DNA of 32,682 nucleotides from Spartobacteria bacterium. GTDB lineage: Bacteria > Verrucomicrobiota > Verrucomicrobiia > Chthoniobacterales > UBA10450. This document shows positions 24,158-31,892 of the stretch, piece by piece (positions within the stretch are counted from its first letter, which is position 1; each line of letters starts with the position of its first letter). Made by a program: the position numbers and the translations under genes. The stretch is from NCBI GenBank assembly GCA_003169975.1, contig PNAA01000055.1:1-32682 (forward strand), given 5' to 3'. Below the pieces are notes generated by a model, which saw only the letters and a list, made by a program, of their open reading frames with translations, had not been told where the DNA came from and searched no databases.

Positions 24158-25189
24158 ATGAAAATCGCTCTGGACGCCATGGGTGGCGATTTCGGGCCAC
24201 CGAACCTCGTCGGCGGCGCCGTCCTGGCGCTGCGCGAGTATCCGCAGATCGACAAGCTCTTCCTCGTCGGAGACACCGCGCAGATCGAGGCCGAGTTGCA
24301 GAAGCAGAAGTGCAACGATCGCCGGATCGAGATCGTCCATTCGACCCAGGTCGTCGCGATGACCGACGGCGCGGTCCAATCCGTTAGGCGGAAAAAAGAT
24401 TCGTCCGTCAGTCGGGCTGTCGACCTGGTGAAAAAGGGCGAAGCGGCGGCGATCGTCAGCGCGGGGCACACCGGTGCCGCGGTCGCTGCGACCACGATCA
24501 AGCTGCGCACTCTCCCGGGAATCGATCGGCCGGGCATCGCTGCCCTCTTTCCTTCCGAGACAAATATTTTTGTCCTGATCGACGCCGGTGCGAACAGCGA
24601 CGCGCGACCGGAACACTTGTTGCAGTACGGGATCATGGGCTCCGTCTATTCGCGCCACGTTCTCGGCTACAAAAATCCCTCGATCGGCCTGATGTCGATC
24701 GGCGGCGAGGACGTCAAAGGCACAGACCTGACGAAAGAGGTCTTCAAGATGTTGAAGCGCAGCGCGCTCAATTTCCGGGGCAACATCGAGGGGCACGATC
24801 TTTTTGCTCATCCCGTCGAGGTCGTGGTCTGCGACGGCTTTGTGGGCAACGTTATTCTCAAAACCTGCGAATCAGTCGGCGACGCAATTTTCAAGTGGCT
24901 CAAGCATGAGCTGACGAAAAACAAGTTGCGCATGGCCGGCGCCTACCTCGCGCAAAGCGCCTTTCGCGCGATTCGGAAGAAAGTGAACTACGAAGAGTAT
25001 GGTGGTTCCCCACTCCTCGGGGTGAACGGGATCTGCATTATCGCGCACGGCGCGAGCACCCCGCTCGCGATCAAGAATGCGTTGCGCGTTGCGACCGAGG
25101 CGATTGAACAGCAGGTCAATCCACATATCGTCGAGGAGATCCGCCGCTATAATGAAACGAACGCCCCGCTCGAACCCGCGGTCCGCTAA
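24158..25189 (+). CDS. plsX: Phosphate acyltransferase PlsX
   Basis: A 343-residue PlsX, which makes acyl-phosphate from acyl-ACP to start phospholipid synthesis at the membrane surface. It starts MKIALDAMGGDFGPPNLVGGA, and contains AIVSAGHTGAAVAA, IDAGANSDARPEHLLQY and VVVCDGFVGNVILKTCE, all family signatures. Length is standard. Its end overlaps fabH by 38 bases, which points to tight coupling. CCGTTAGGC occurs at 24381-24389, encoding Ser-Val-Arg in another phase. Confidence 0.96.
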   Translation: MKIALDAMGGDFGPPNLVGGAVLALREYPQIDKLFLVGDTAQIEAELQKQKCNDRRIEIVHSTQVVAMTDGAVQSVRRKKDSSVSRAVDLVKKGEAAAIVSAGHTGAAVAATTIKLRTLPGIDRPGIAALFPSETNIFVLIDAGANSDARPEHLLQYGIMGSVYSRHVLGYKNPSIGLMSIGGEDVKGTDLTKEVFKMLKRSALNFRGNIEGHDLFAHPVEVVVCDGFVGNVILKTCESVGDAIFKWLKHELTKNKLRMAGAYLAQSAFRAIRKKVNYEEYGGSPLLGVNGICIIAHGASTPLAIKNALRVATEAIEQQVNPHIVEEIRRYNETNAPLEPAVR

Positions 25190-26177
25190 GCCGCTTCGCA
25201 CCGTTTCGATTGTCGGCACCGGCAGCTATGTGCCGGAGAAGATCCTGAGCAACGCCGATCTCTCCAGGATCGTGGCGACCGACGATAATTGGATCACCAC
25301 CCGCACCGGGATTAAGGAACGTCGCATCGCGGCGGACGACGAATACACCAGCGACATGGGCGCCAAAGCAGCGCTCGCCGCGATGGAGCAAGCCGAGATC
25401 AAGGGCGAAGAGATCGATCTCATTCTGGTCGCGACCGCCACCCCGGACATGGTGTTTCCCGCAACCGCCTGTTTCATCCAGACGAAGATCGGTGCGACCA
25501 AAGCGGCCTGCCTCGACATCTCGGCGGCCTGCGCCGGTTTCCTTTTCGCGGTTGAGATTGCGCAGCAATTCATCGCCTGCCACACCTACGACACCGTGCT
25601 CGTCGTCGGCGCAGAAAAACTGACGACCATCACCGATTGGACGGAACGCAATACCTGCGTTCTCTTTGGCGACGGCGCGGGCGCGGCCATCCTGCGCCAT
25701 CGCGACGGAGGCAGTCACGGCCTCATCAGCACCCACCTCGCAAGCGACGGAAATTTTGCCGATATCCTCTGGATGCCCGGCGGTGGCACGCGCCATCCCA
25801 TCACTCGCGAGAACGCCGACGATCACCTCCAGACCATCAAAATGTCCGGCAAAGAAGTTTACAAACAGGCGGTCATCGCGATGGTCGACGCCGCAAAAAA
25901 GGCCCTCGCCAAAGCCGACCTAACGATCGACGATATCGCCTGTGTCATCCCACATCAGGCCAACATCCGCATCATCGAGGCGATCGCCGATCGGCTGAAA
26001 ATTTCGGTCGACAAATTTTTTGTGAACCTCGATCGCTATGGGAATACTTCCGCCGCGGCGGTCGCGATCGCCCTCGACGAGGCGAACCGGAGCGGCCGAA
26101 TCAAAGCCGGCGATTATGTGCTGATGGTTGTTTTCGGTGGCGGGCTCACCTGGGCCGGCTCGGTAATCGAATGGTAG
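25152..26177 (+). CDS. fabH: Beta-ketoacyl-ACP synthase III
   Basis: A 341-residue KAS III, which condenses acetyl-CoA with malonyl-ACP to begin fatty acid chains. The catalytic triad is visible: C127 in DISAACAGFLF, H268 in VIPHQANIRIIEA, N298 in NLDRYGNTSAAAV. I chose the ATG at 25152, which gives a 16-residue basic head before TVSIVGTGSYVPEK; the open frame runs further upstream inside plsX, but that part is not FabH-like. The 38-base overlap with plsX suggests coupling. The cyclase gene starts 4 bases after the stop. Confidence 0.95.
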   Translation: MKRTPRSNPRSAKPLRTVSIVGTGSYVPEKILSNADLSRIVATDDNWITTRTGIKERRIAADDEYTSDMGAKAALAAMEQAEIKGEEIDLILVATATPDMVFPATACFIQTKIGATKAACLDISAACAGFLFAVEIAQQFIACHTYDTVLVVGAEKLTTITDWTERNTCVLFGDGAGAAILRHRDGGSHGLISTHLASDGNFADILWMPGGGTRHPITRENADDHLQTIKMSGKEVYKQAVIAMVDAAKKALAKADLTIDDIACVIPHQANIRIIEAIADRLKISVDKFFVNLDRYGNTSAAAVAIALDEANRSGRIKAGDYVLMVVFGGGLTWAGSVIEW

Positions 26178-26180
26178 AAT

Positions 26181-28016
26181 GTGGAACGTCGTCTGACGGC
26201 TATTCTCGCAGCTGACGTGGTCGGCTACAGCCGGTTGATGGGGGCCGACGAAGCCGGCACGCTCGCGACTCTCAAGTCGATTCGAAGCGACTCGATCGAC
26301 GCCCAGATCGCCCAGCATCAGGGACGGATCGTGAAGCTGACGGGCGATGGCATGCTGGTGGAGTTTGCCAGCGTAGTGAAGGCCGTAGCTTGCGCGGTGG
26401 AGATTCAGCGCGGGATGCGTGACCGCAATGCCAAGGTGCCGCAGGATCGGCGCCTCGAATTCCGCATCGGTGTCAATCTCGGCGATGTGATCGTGGAAGG
26501 CGAGGACATCTACGGCGAGGGGGTGAACGTGGCCGCGCGATTGGAAAGCATCGCTCCGCCAGGCGGCATCACGGTCTCAGAATCCGTGCACCAGCAGGTG
26601 GGTAACCGTCTTGAGATCGTTTTCGAAGAGCGAGGCGAACAATGGCTCAAGAATATCGAGAAACCGATTAGCGCTTACAATGTTTTACTCGAAGAACCAA
26701 AGTCGAATGCGAGGCTCGCACCGGGAATAGACAAACCATCGATCGCAGTCCTGCCCTTTACCAATATGAGCGGCGATCCGGAGCAGGAATATTTCAGCGA
26801 CGGCATTACGGAAGACATCATTACCGATCTTTCGAAAATTTCCGCCCTTTCCGTCATCGCGCGTAATAGTTCCTTCACCTACAAGAGCAAGGCGGTAAAG
26901 ATGCAGACGGTCGCTCAGGAACTTGGCGCCGGCTTCATCCTCGAAGGCAGCGTGCGCAAAGCCGGCGCGCGCGTGCGGGTCACGGCCCAACTCATCGGAG
27001 GTAACGACGGCACCCATATCTGGGCCGAGCGCTTCGATCGTGATTTGACCGACATTTTCGCCATCCAGGACGAAATCACGCACGCCATCGTCGCGCAGCT
27101 GAAGGTGAAGCTGCTCCCACAGGAGAAAGAGTCCATCGGACGAGCGGCCACCGGCAACGTGGAAGCCTATACTTTCTATCTGCGCGGGCGCGATTTTCTC
27201 TACCGATATTCCAAACGTTACTTCGAGCTCGCCCGCCGGATGTTTGCGAAAGCGATCGAGCTGGACCGGAATTACGCGCGCGCCTACGCGGGAATCGCCA
27301 ATTGCGATGCCTTCCTCTACATCTCCTACCAGGTCGATGTTTCACTTGAAGGAATTCTCGAGATGTCGGCGAGGGCACTGGCGCTGGACAGCCAGCTTGC
27401 CGAAGCGCATACCGCACGCGGAGTCGCCCTATTCGCAGCCAGTGAATTCGAGGAAGCCAACGTCGAATTCGAACTGGCATTGACGCTCGACCCGAATTCC
27501 TTTGAAGCGCACTTTCTTTATGCGCGTCCCGCTTTCATGCAGGGCAAAATTGCGCGTGCAGTCGAGCTTTTGGAGCGCGCGTCGGAGATCAATCCGGCTG
27601 ACTATAAGCCCCCGGCTCTGGCCATTCACATGTACCGCTCGCTCGGACGCGAGAGCGATTGCAAAGCAGCCGCCCGCAAAACCGTCGAGCTGGCCGAACG
27701 TGAGCTTGCCTTGCAGCCGGAAGATCCTCGCCCCGCGGTGGCGGGCGCTCTCGCGCTGCTGGAACTCGGAGAAAAGGACCGGGCGAAAGACTGGACCACG
27801 CGGGCCCAGGCCATCGAAGACGAAGACCCGATCACGCTCTACAACATCGCGTGCGTCTACAGTCACCTCGGAGAACCTGACGCGGCTTTTGATTTGCTGG
27901 AGCGAGTCGCGACAAACGGGCGACGGCTCTGGAGAGAGTGGATCGAAAAGGACTCCGACCTTGACGCGATCCGAAACCATCCGCGTTATCAGAAAATACT
28001 CGAACTGATCGGATGA
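26181..28016 (+). CDS. Class III adenylate/guanylate cyclase with TolB-like and TPR domains
   Basis: A 611-residue protein. Residues 1-170 are a class III cyclase domain: RLTAILAADVVGYSRLM with metal Asp D12, KLTGDGMLVEF with D56, and DIYGEGVNVAARLE with the catalytic Asn and Arg. So it probably makes cAMP. Residues about 185-330 resemble the TolB-like/FlgO region (PSIAVLPFTNMSGDPEQEYF, DGITEDIITDLSKI), and 335-605 are TPR-like helices (ARRMFAKAIELDRNYARAYAG). This architecture is common in rhizobia. GTG at 26181 lies 4 bases after fabH. No signal peptide is evident. It has no copy of TCGTTAGGC, and its one Ser-Leu-Gly uses other codons (TCG CTC GGA), which hints at transfer. Confidence 0.9.
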   Translation: MERRLTAILAADVVGYSRLMGADEAGTLATLKSIRSDSIDAQIAQHQGRIVKLTGDGMLVEFASVVKAVACAVEIQRGMRDRNAKVPQDRRLEFRIGVNLGDVIVEGEDIYGEGVNVAARLESIAPPGGITVSESVHQQVGNRLEIVFEERGEQWLKNIEKPISAYNVLLEEPKSNARLAPGIDKPSIAVLPFTNMSGDPEQEYFSDGITEDIITDLSKISALSVIARNSSFTYKSKAVKMQTVAQELGAGFILEGSVRKAGARVRVTAQLIGGNDGTHIWAERFDRDLTDIFAIQDEITHAIVAQLKVKLLPQEKESIGRAATGNVEAYTFYLRGRDFLYRYSKRYFELARRMFAKAIELDRNYARAYAGIANCDAFLYISYQVDVSLEGILEMSARALALDSQLAEAHTARGVALFAASEFEEANVEFELALTLDPNSFEAHFLYARPAFMQGKIARAVELLERASEINPADYKPPALAIHMYRSLGRESDCKAAARKTVELAERELALQPEDPRPAVAGALALLELGEKDRAKDWTTRAQAIEDEDPITLYNIACVYSHLGEPDAAFDLLERVATNGRRLWREWIEKDSDLDAIRNHPRYQKILELIG

Positions 28017-28046
28017 GAAAACGCGGGAAGCGGCTTTAGTCTGCGT

Positions 28047-28913
28047 ATGCTCATCGATACTCATGCCCATCTCGATTACCCGGATTTCGCCGACGACTTT
28101 GATGAAGTGCTCGCGCGAGCGAACGAAGCCGGCGTCAAACGCATCATCGCCATCGGCACCTCGCTCGCCAGCAGCCGGCGTGCGGTCGAGCTGGCGGAAA
28201 AATATCCGAATATTTTTGCCGTCATCGGGGTTCATCCAACCAGTGCCGAGGAAGCTCCGGACGACATTATCACCCCCCTGCGCGAGCTGGCGAAAAGCCC
28301 GCGCGTCGCGGCCATCGGCGAGACCGGACTCGACTACCATCGTCTGCCCAGCGCGGTCGTGGCGCGCGAGCGGAAATCGCAGGTAATTTCAGGCGCTTTG
28401 CAGGCCGAAACCGACGACGGGATCGAGAGCGAAATTCACGACGGCGCACTCAAGAGCAAGCAGGCGAGTTTGTTTCAGCAGCAACTCGACCTCGCAGTCG
28501 AGCTTCGGCTTAACGTCGTCATCCATCAGCGCGATGCGTGGGCCGACACGCTCGAAGTAATGCGCGAATATGGGCGCAAAGTGAGCGGCGTGTTCCACTG
28601 CTTCGGCGGTACGAAGGAACAAGCGGAAGAGGTCATCGCGCTCGGTCACCTCGTTTCTTTCACCGGCATCGTGACCTTCAAGAATGGCGCCGCCGTCCGC
28701 GACGTCGCCGCGGCCCTTTCGTTAGGCGAATTCATGGTCGAAACCGATTGCCCCTATCTCGCGCCCGTCCCCTTTCGCGGGAAGCGCTGCGAACCAGCCC
28801 ACACCCGCCTCGTCGCCGAGAGCATCGCCGCCGCGCGCGGGATCAGCCTCGAGGAAGTGGCTCGCGCCACGACCAAGACGGCGGAGGAATTTTTCCGGCT
28901 CAACGGCGCATGA
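28047..28913 (+). CDS. TatD family metal-dependent hydrolase
   Basis: A 288-residue TIM-barrel metallohydrolase of the TatD family, reported as a DNase with 3'-5' exonuclease or repair roles. Metal ligands are visible: H7 and H9 in LIDTHAHLDYPDF, Glu in IGETGLDYH, His in VIHQRDAWADTLEV, His in FHCFGGTKEQ and Asp in VETDCPYLAP. Between GLDYHRLP and QQQLDLA is a polar stretch of about 35 residues (28350-28480), longer than in typical TatD. The stop overlaps the next start (ATGA, 28910-28913). A TCGTTAGGC copy lies at 28719. Confidence 0.92.
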   Translation: MLIDTHAHLDYPDFADDFDEVLARANEAGVKRIIAIGTSLASSRRAVELAEKYPNIFAVIGVHPTSAEEAPDDIITPLRELAKSPRVAAIGETGLDYHRLPSAVVARERKSQVISGALQAETDDGIESEIHDGALKSKQASLFQQQLDLAVELRLNVVIHQRDAWADTLEVMREYGRKVSGVFHCFGGTKEQAEEVIALGHLVSFTGIVTFKNGAAVRDVAAALSLGEFMVETDCPYLAPVPFRGKRCEPAHTRLVAESIAAARGISLEEVARATTKTAEEFFRLNGA

Positions 28914-29530
28914 GCTGGCGTTTCATTGTCCGACTTCTTGCTGCCGTTGCCCTGACTTCGTTAGGCGCTTCCTGCGCCGCGCCTGATCGACGGCATCAGG
29001 TGATCGTCAGTATTCCCGAACAGCGGATGGCGTTGCTCGAGGATGGTGCCCCACTCGCCACCTACCCGGTCTCGACGTCGAAGTTCGGACTCAGCGACCT
29101 TCCCGGGAGCAGCGGGACGCCGCTGGGCACGCTCGAGATTGCGCAAAAAATTGGCAGCGGCGCGCCCAGCGGCGCCGTCTTCAAGGATCGGCGTCAGACC
29201 GGCGAAATCGTGCCGCCCGACGCGCCGGGCCGCGATCCGATCGTGACGAGGATTCTTTGGTTGCGCGGCGAAGAGCCACAGAATGTGCGGGCTTATTCGC
29301 GCTACATCTACATTCATGGCACGCCGGAGGAACGAAACATTGGCCTGCCCGTCAGCTACGGTTGCATCCGCATGCGCTCGCGCGACGTGATCGAGCTTTT
29401 CAACGTCGTCGGGACCGGCGCCCAGGTCAGAATCGCGGACGCGCCGCTCGAAGCGCTCGTCCCGGGATTACCGCCGGCCGCGATCCGCGTCGCGACGTGG
29501 CGCGCGCCGCCGGATTGGGAGATTCGTTAG
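28910..29530 (+). CDS. L,D-transpeptidase (YkuD) lipoprotein with altered active-site His
   Basis: A 206-residue YkuD-domain protein. I chose the ATG at 28910, which overlaps the tatD stop, because it gives a lipoprotein signal ending in LGASC (C22). The catalytic region is YIHGTPEERN...VSYGCIRM, with H136, C152 and R154. The usual SHGC is SYGC here, with Tyr150 in place of the second His. That His normally supports the catalytic site, so activity may be changed, although the first His, Cys and Arg remain. It would act on peptidoglycan in the periplasm. Two TCGTTAGG copies occur, one in the signal peptide (28958) and one at the stop (TAG, 29528-29530). Confidence 0.87.
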   Translation: MSWRFIVRLLAAVALTSLGASCAAPDRRHQVIVSIPEQRMALLEDGAPLATYPVSTSKFGLSDLPGSSGTPLGTLEIAQKIGSGAPSGAVFKDRRQTGEIVPPDAPGRDPIVTRILWLRGEEPQNVRAYSRYIYIHGTPEERNIGLPVSYGCIRMRSRDVIELFNVVGTGAQVRIADAPLEALVPGLPPAAIRVATWRAPPDWEIR

Positions 29531-29539
29531 GGCCTAACG
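29525..29539. terminator. Inverted pair of the abundant word between convergent genes
   Basis: CGTTAGG (29525-29531) and CCTAACG (29533-29539) form a 7-base inverted repeat with one base between. It lies at the stop of the L,D-transpeptidase gene and 13 bases before the end of the convergent gmd gene. A loop of one base cannot fold as drawn, so a stem of about 6 pairs with a 3-base loop is the realistic form. The layout resembles the paired uptake sequences that serve as terminators in Neisseria, but no T run follows. Confidence 0.6.
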
Positions 29540-29551
29540 CCTGCTATTCGA

Positions 29552-30565
29552 TCACGGGAGTTGCCCGAGCTGCTCCCGGGCGGTCGGTTGCGCCAGCAGC
29601 TTCAGGTCGGCGTCGACCATCAGTTCGACCAGTTCGCGGAAGCGGACTTTCGGTTCCCAATCGAGAATCTTCTTCGCTTTGGCGGGATCGCCGATCAGCA
29701 GGTCCACTTCCGCCGGGCGCTCGTAGCGTTGATCGTGCTTTACGTATTCTTTCCAATCGAGGTCGACGCGACCGAATGCGATCTCGAGAAATTCGCGGAT
29801 GGTGTGCGTCTCGTTGGTCGCGAGGACGAAATCGTCGCCGGCATCGTGCTGCAGGATGCGCCACATGCCCTCGACGTATTCCGGCGCGTAGCCCCAGTCG
29901 CGTTTGGCCTCGAGGTTGCCGAGGAAAAGCTCGTGCTGCAGGCCATGCTTAATCGCCGCGACGGCGCGGGTGATCTTGCGGGTGACAAACGTTTCACCAC
30001 GGCGCGGACTCTCGTGATTGAACAAAATCCCGTTGCTCGCGCAGAGCCCGTAACTTTCGCGGTAGTTCACCGTCGCCCAGTAGGCGAACACTTTGGCCAC
30101 ACCATACGGACTGCGCGGCCAAAACGGCGTCGTCTCCGTCTGCGGCACCTCCCGCACCTTGCCGAACATTTCACTGCTCGAGGCCTGATAAAAACGGGAG
30201 CGCACCCCGGCTTCGCGGATCGCCTCGAGGATGCGAATCGTCCCGACGCCACTGACATCGGCCGTGTATTCCGGAATGTCGAAGCTGACCCGCACGTGGC
30301 TTTGCGCGCCGAGGTGGTAGATCTCGTCGGGCTTCAATTCGTAAATCAGCTTCACGAGGCTCACCGAGTCGCTCAGGTCGCCGTAATGCAGGAACAGCCG
30401 GACGCCGTTGATGTGCGGGTCCGCGTAAAGATGATCGATGCGCGAAGTGTTGAAGGTGCTGGCCCGCCGAATGATGCCGTGGACCTCGTAGCCTTTCTGG
30501 AGGAGCAGATCGGCCAGGTAGCTGCCGTCCTGCCCGGTAATCCCGGTGATCAATGCTTTCGTCAT
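29552..30565 (-). CDS. gmd: GDP-mannose 4,6-dehydratase
   Basis: A 337-residue SDR-fold enzyme that converts GDP-mannose to GDP-4-keto-6-deoxymannose, the first step to GDP-fucose, GDP-rhamnose or related sugars. The NADP-binding motif [14 protein letters not shown] lies at about 8-21. The active-site motifs are SSSEMFG and the YGVAK tetrad pair. [15 protein letters not shown] and [14 protein letters not shown] are Gmd signatures. Length fits. No fcl (GDP-fucose synthase) gene is in the window, so the end product is unknown. The glycosyltransferase at 16888 is not linked. Confidence 0.95.
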   Translation of the reverse strand: MTKALITGITGQDGSYLADLLLQKGYEVHGIIRRASTFNTSRIDHLYADPHINGVRLFLHYGDLSDSVSLVKLIYELKPDEIYHLGAQSHVRVSFDIPEYTADVSGVGTIRILEAIREAGVRSRFYQASSSEMFGKVREVPQTETTPFWPRSPYGVAKVFAYWATVNYRESYGLCASNGILFNHESPRRGETFVTRKITRAVAAIKHGLQHELFLGNLEAKRDWGYAPEYVEGMWRILQHDAGDDFVLATNETHTIREFLEIAFGRVDLDWKEYVKHDQRYERPAEVDLLIGDPAKAKKILDWEPKVRFRELVELMVDADLKLLAQPTAREQLGQLP

Positions 30566-30610
30566 CGCGCGATCTCCGCTCTACCGCATCCTCCGTAGAC
30601 CGGCAACATT

Positions 30611-31354
30611 TTAACCCGTGCCCGCCACTGCCCGGGCCAGGACGGAACGCTGGCCGGCAATGAGATCGGCGATGCCTTTTCGGCCTAACGACAACATTTC
30701 CAAGAGCTGCTCATGGGAAAACGTCGCCTCCTCCCCTGCACCCTGCACTTCGACCAGCGCACCGTCTTCCGTAGCCACCAGATTGAGATCCACCGTGGCC
30801 GCTTTGTCTTCCTCGTAATCGAGATCGAGCAGCGCCACGTCGTCAATCACACCCGCGCTGACCGCCGCGACCAGTTTCTTGATCGGCGATTCTGGAATCT
30901 TTTTTTCGTCCACCAGCCGCTGGCAGGCGAGGGAAACGGCGAGACTCGCTCCCGTGATCGCGGCCGTGCGCGTTCCGCCATCGGCCTGCAAGACATCGCA
31001 ATCGACCCAGATGGTGCGGGCCCCCAATTTCTCCAAGTCGAGCACCGCGCGCATCGAGCGGCCGATCAGCCGCTGAATCTCGCTGCTCCGTCCATCGAGC
31101 CGGCCTTTGGAAATATCGCGCGGTTTTCGTGTCAGCGTCGAATAGGGCAGCATCGAATATTCGGCCGTCAGCCAGCCGCCGCTCACCCGCTGGTCTTTCA
31201 TCCAGCGCGGGACCGATTCTTCGATCATCACGCCGCAAAGAACCCGCGTATTTCCCATCCCAATCAACACCGAACCACTGGCATGCGGCGCAATTCCGAG
31301 TTCGAAATTTACCGGGCGCAATTGATCGGCGCGGCGGTCGTTGAGGCGATTCAT
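30611..31354 (-). CDS. rph: Ribonuclease PH
   Basis: A 247-residue phosphorolytic exonuclease that trims tRNA 3' ends and degrades structured RNA, in the cytosol. It starts NRLNDRRADQLRPVNFELG and contains GNTRVLCGVMIEE, RDISKGRLDGRSSEIQRLIGRSMRAV, VDCDVLQADGGTRTAAITGA and DLDYEEDKAATVDLNLV. I chose the ATG at 31354 over an upstream TTG because GGGCGGA lies directly in front. TCGTTAGGC at 30683 encodes Ser-Leu-Gly near the C-terminus. It is divergent from the 23S gene, with about 540 bases between. Confidence 0.96.
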   Translation of the reverse strand: MNRLNDRRADQLRPVNFELGIAPHASGSVLIGMGNTRVLCGVMIEESVPRWMKDQRVSGGWLTAEYSMLPYSTLTRKPRDISKGRLDGRSSEIQRLIGRSMRAVLDLEKLGARTIWVDCDVLQADGGTRTAAITGASLAVSLACQRLVDEKKIPESPIKKLVAAVSAGVIDDVALLDLDYEEDKAATVDLNLVATEDGALVEVQGAGEEATFSHEQLLEMLSLGRKGIADLIAGQRSVLARAVAGTG

Positions 31355-31892
31355 TCCGCCCAAATTAGATGAAGTCCCGAGCCGCGCTATGCCTAAAATG
31401 AGCGGCGGAACCTCATTTGGGGGTTGGCCTCAGCGCTCGCCATCCAAAAACCGGTCGGCACGCCGCTCCGAGCGCCCCGGCAAAGATTTTGTGAAAAAGT
31501 TTCTTTTCCCGGTTGACGATGATCGCGCGCGGGCTATTTTCGCAATCCCGCCGGAAGCGGGCCTCGAAACTTTTCGGGGTGGTTCTCGCAAATTTTGGGA
31601 CTGCAAATTGGAACTCAATTTTGTCCCGGCATGATGCACGGCAACCCGCCACGGCGGGCCGGCTCTGAATTATCGTCGGCGCCAGGATTGAGTTTTTTGA
31701 CGCCCGGAAGATGCGTGAGTTTACCCCGAAGAAATTCGGGGCTGGTTCTTTGAAATCTACATACAGGGTAGTAAAAACAACTTTTTAGAGCTGAGTCTGA
31801 GAAATACGACCGGAAGGTAAGATGTCCGGTCCGAGAGTTTCAGTTATCAAGTTTGAGCGTCGAATTGGAAACGATTTGGCGTTCTACAGATT
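31355..31892 (+). promoter_or_regulatory. Upstream region of the 23S rRNA gene with leader signals
   Basis: No gene is supported here, although an open frame of about 97 codons exists with no domain. Toward the 23S gene I see a hairpin CCCCGAA-GAAA-TTCGGGG (31724-31741, a GNRA tetraloop), then GTTCTTTGAAATC (31745-31757), which resembles the boxA antitermination signal of rRNA leaders, then a hairpin GACCGGA/TCCGGTC (31808-31831). A possible sigma-70-type promoter is TTGACG (31513-31518), 16 bases, TATTTT (31535-31540); a second TTGACG is at 31697. No 16S gene or tRNA lies in this stretch. Confidence 0.6.

Larger units (their letters stand above)
3608..30691. repeat. Over-represented word TCGTTAGGC / GCCTAACGA (dispersed)
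   Basis: Exact 9-base copies start at 3906, 4387, 5396, 8105, 8953, 12656, 13265, 13715, 14669, 15684, 16139, 16981, 20790, 21749, 28719, 28958 and 30683. Further copies of the 8-base core CGTTAGGC lie within 9597-9605, 11572-11580, 20199-20207, 24381-24389 and 29532-29540. One-mismatch copies lie at 3607 (from the preceding A), 6284, 6945, 7757, 25918 and 29524; a weaker copy is at 19488. Of 29 copies of the GTTAGG core, 15 read TCGTTAGG-like on the plus strand and 14 on the minus strand. About 0.25 exact copies are expected by chance. Copies fall in genes in every phase and in gaps. Confidence 0.9.

Noticed and set aside
3608-30691. TCGTTAGGC as a Chi or KOPS-like oriented motif
   Set aside because: Those motifs are strongly skewed to one strand along a replichore; here the two orientations are nearly equal (15 and 14).
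3608-30691. TCGTTAGGC as a codon-usage effect of Ser-Leu-Gly
   Set aside because: Copies fall in other phases and in gaps, and some Ser-Leu-Gly sites use other codons (for example in the glycosyltransferase and the cyclase).
31341-31634. A 97-codon open frame upstream of the 23S gene
   Set aside because: No domain or ribosome site, overlaps the rph start region and covers the likely rRNA promoter.
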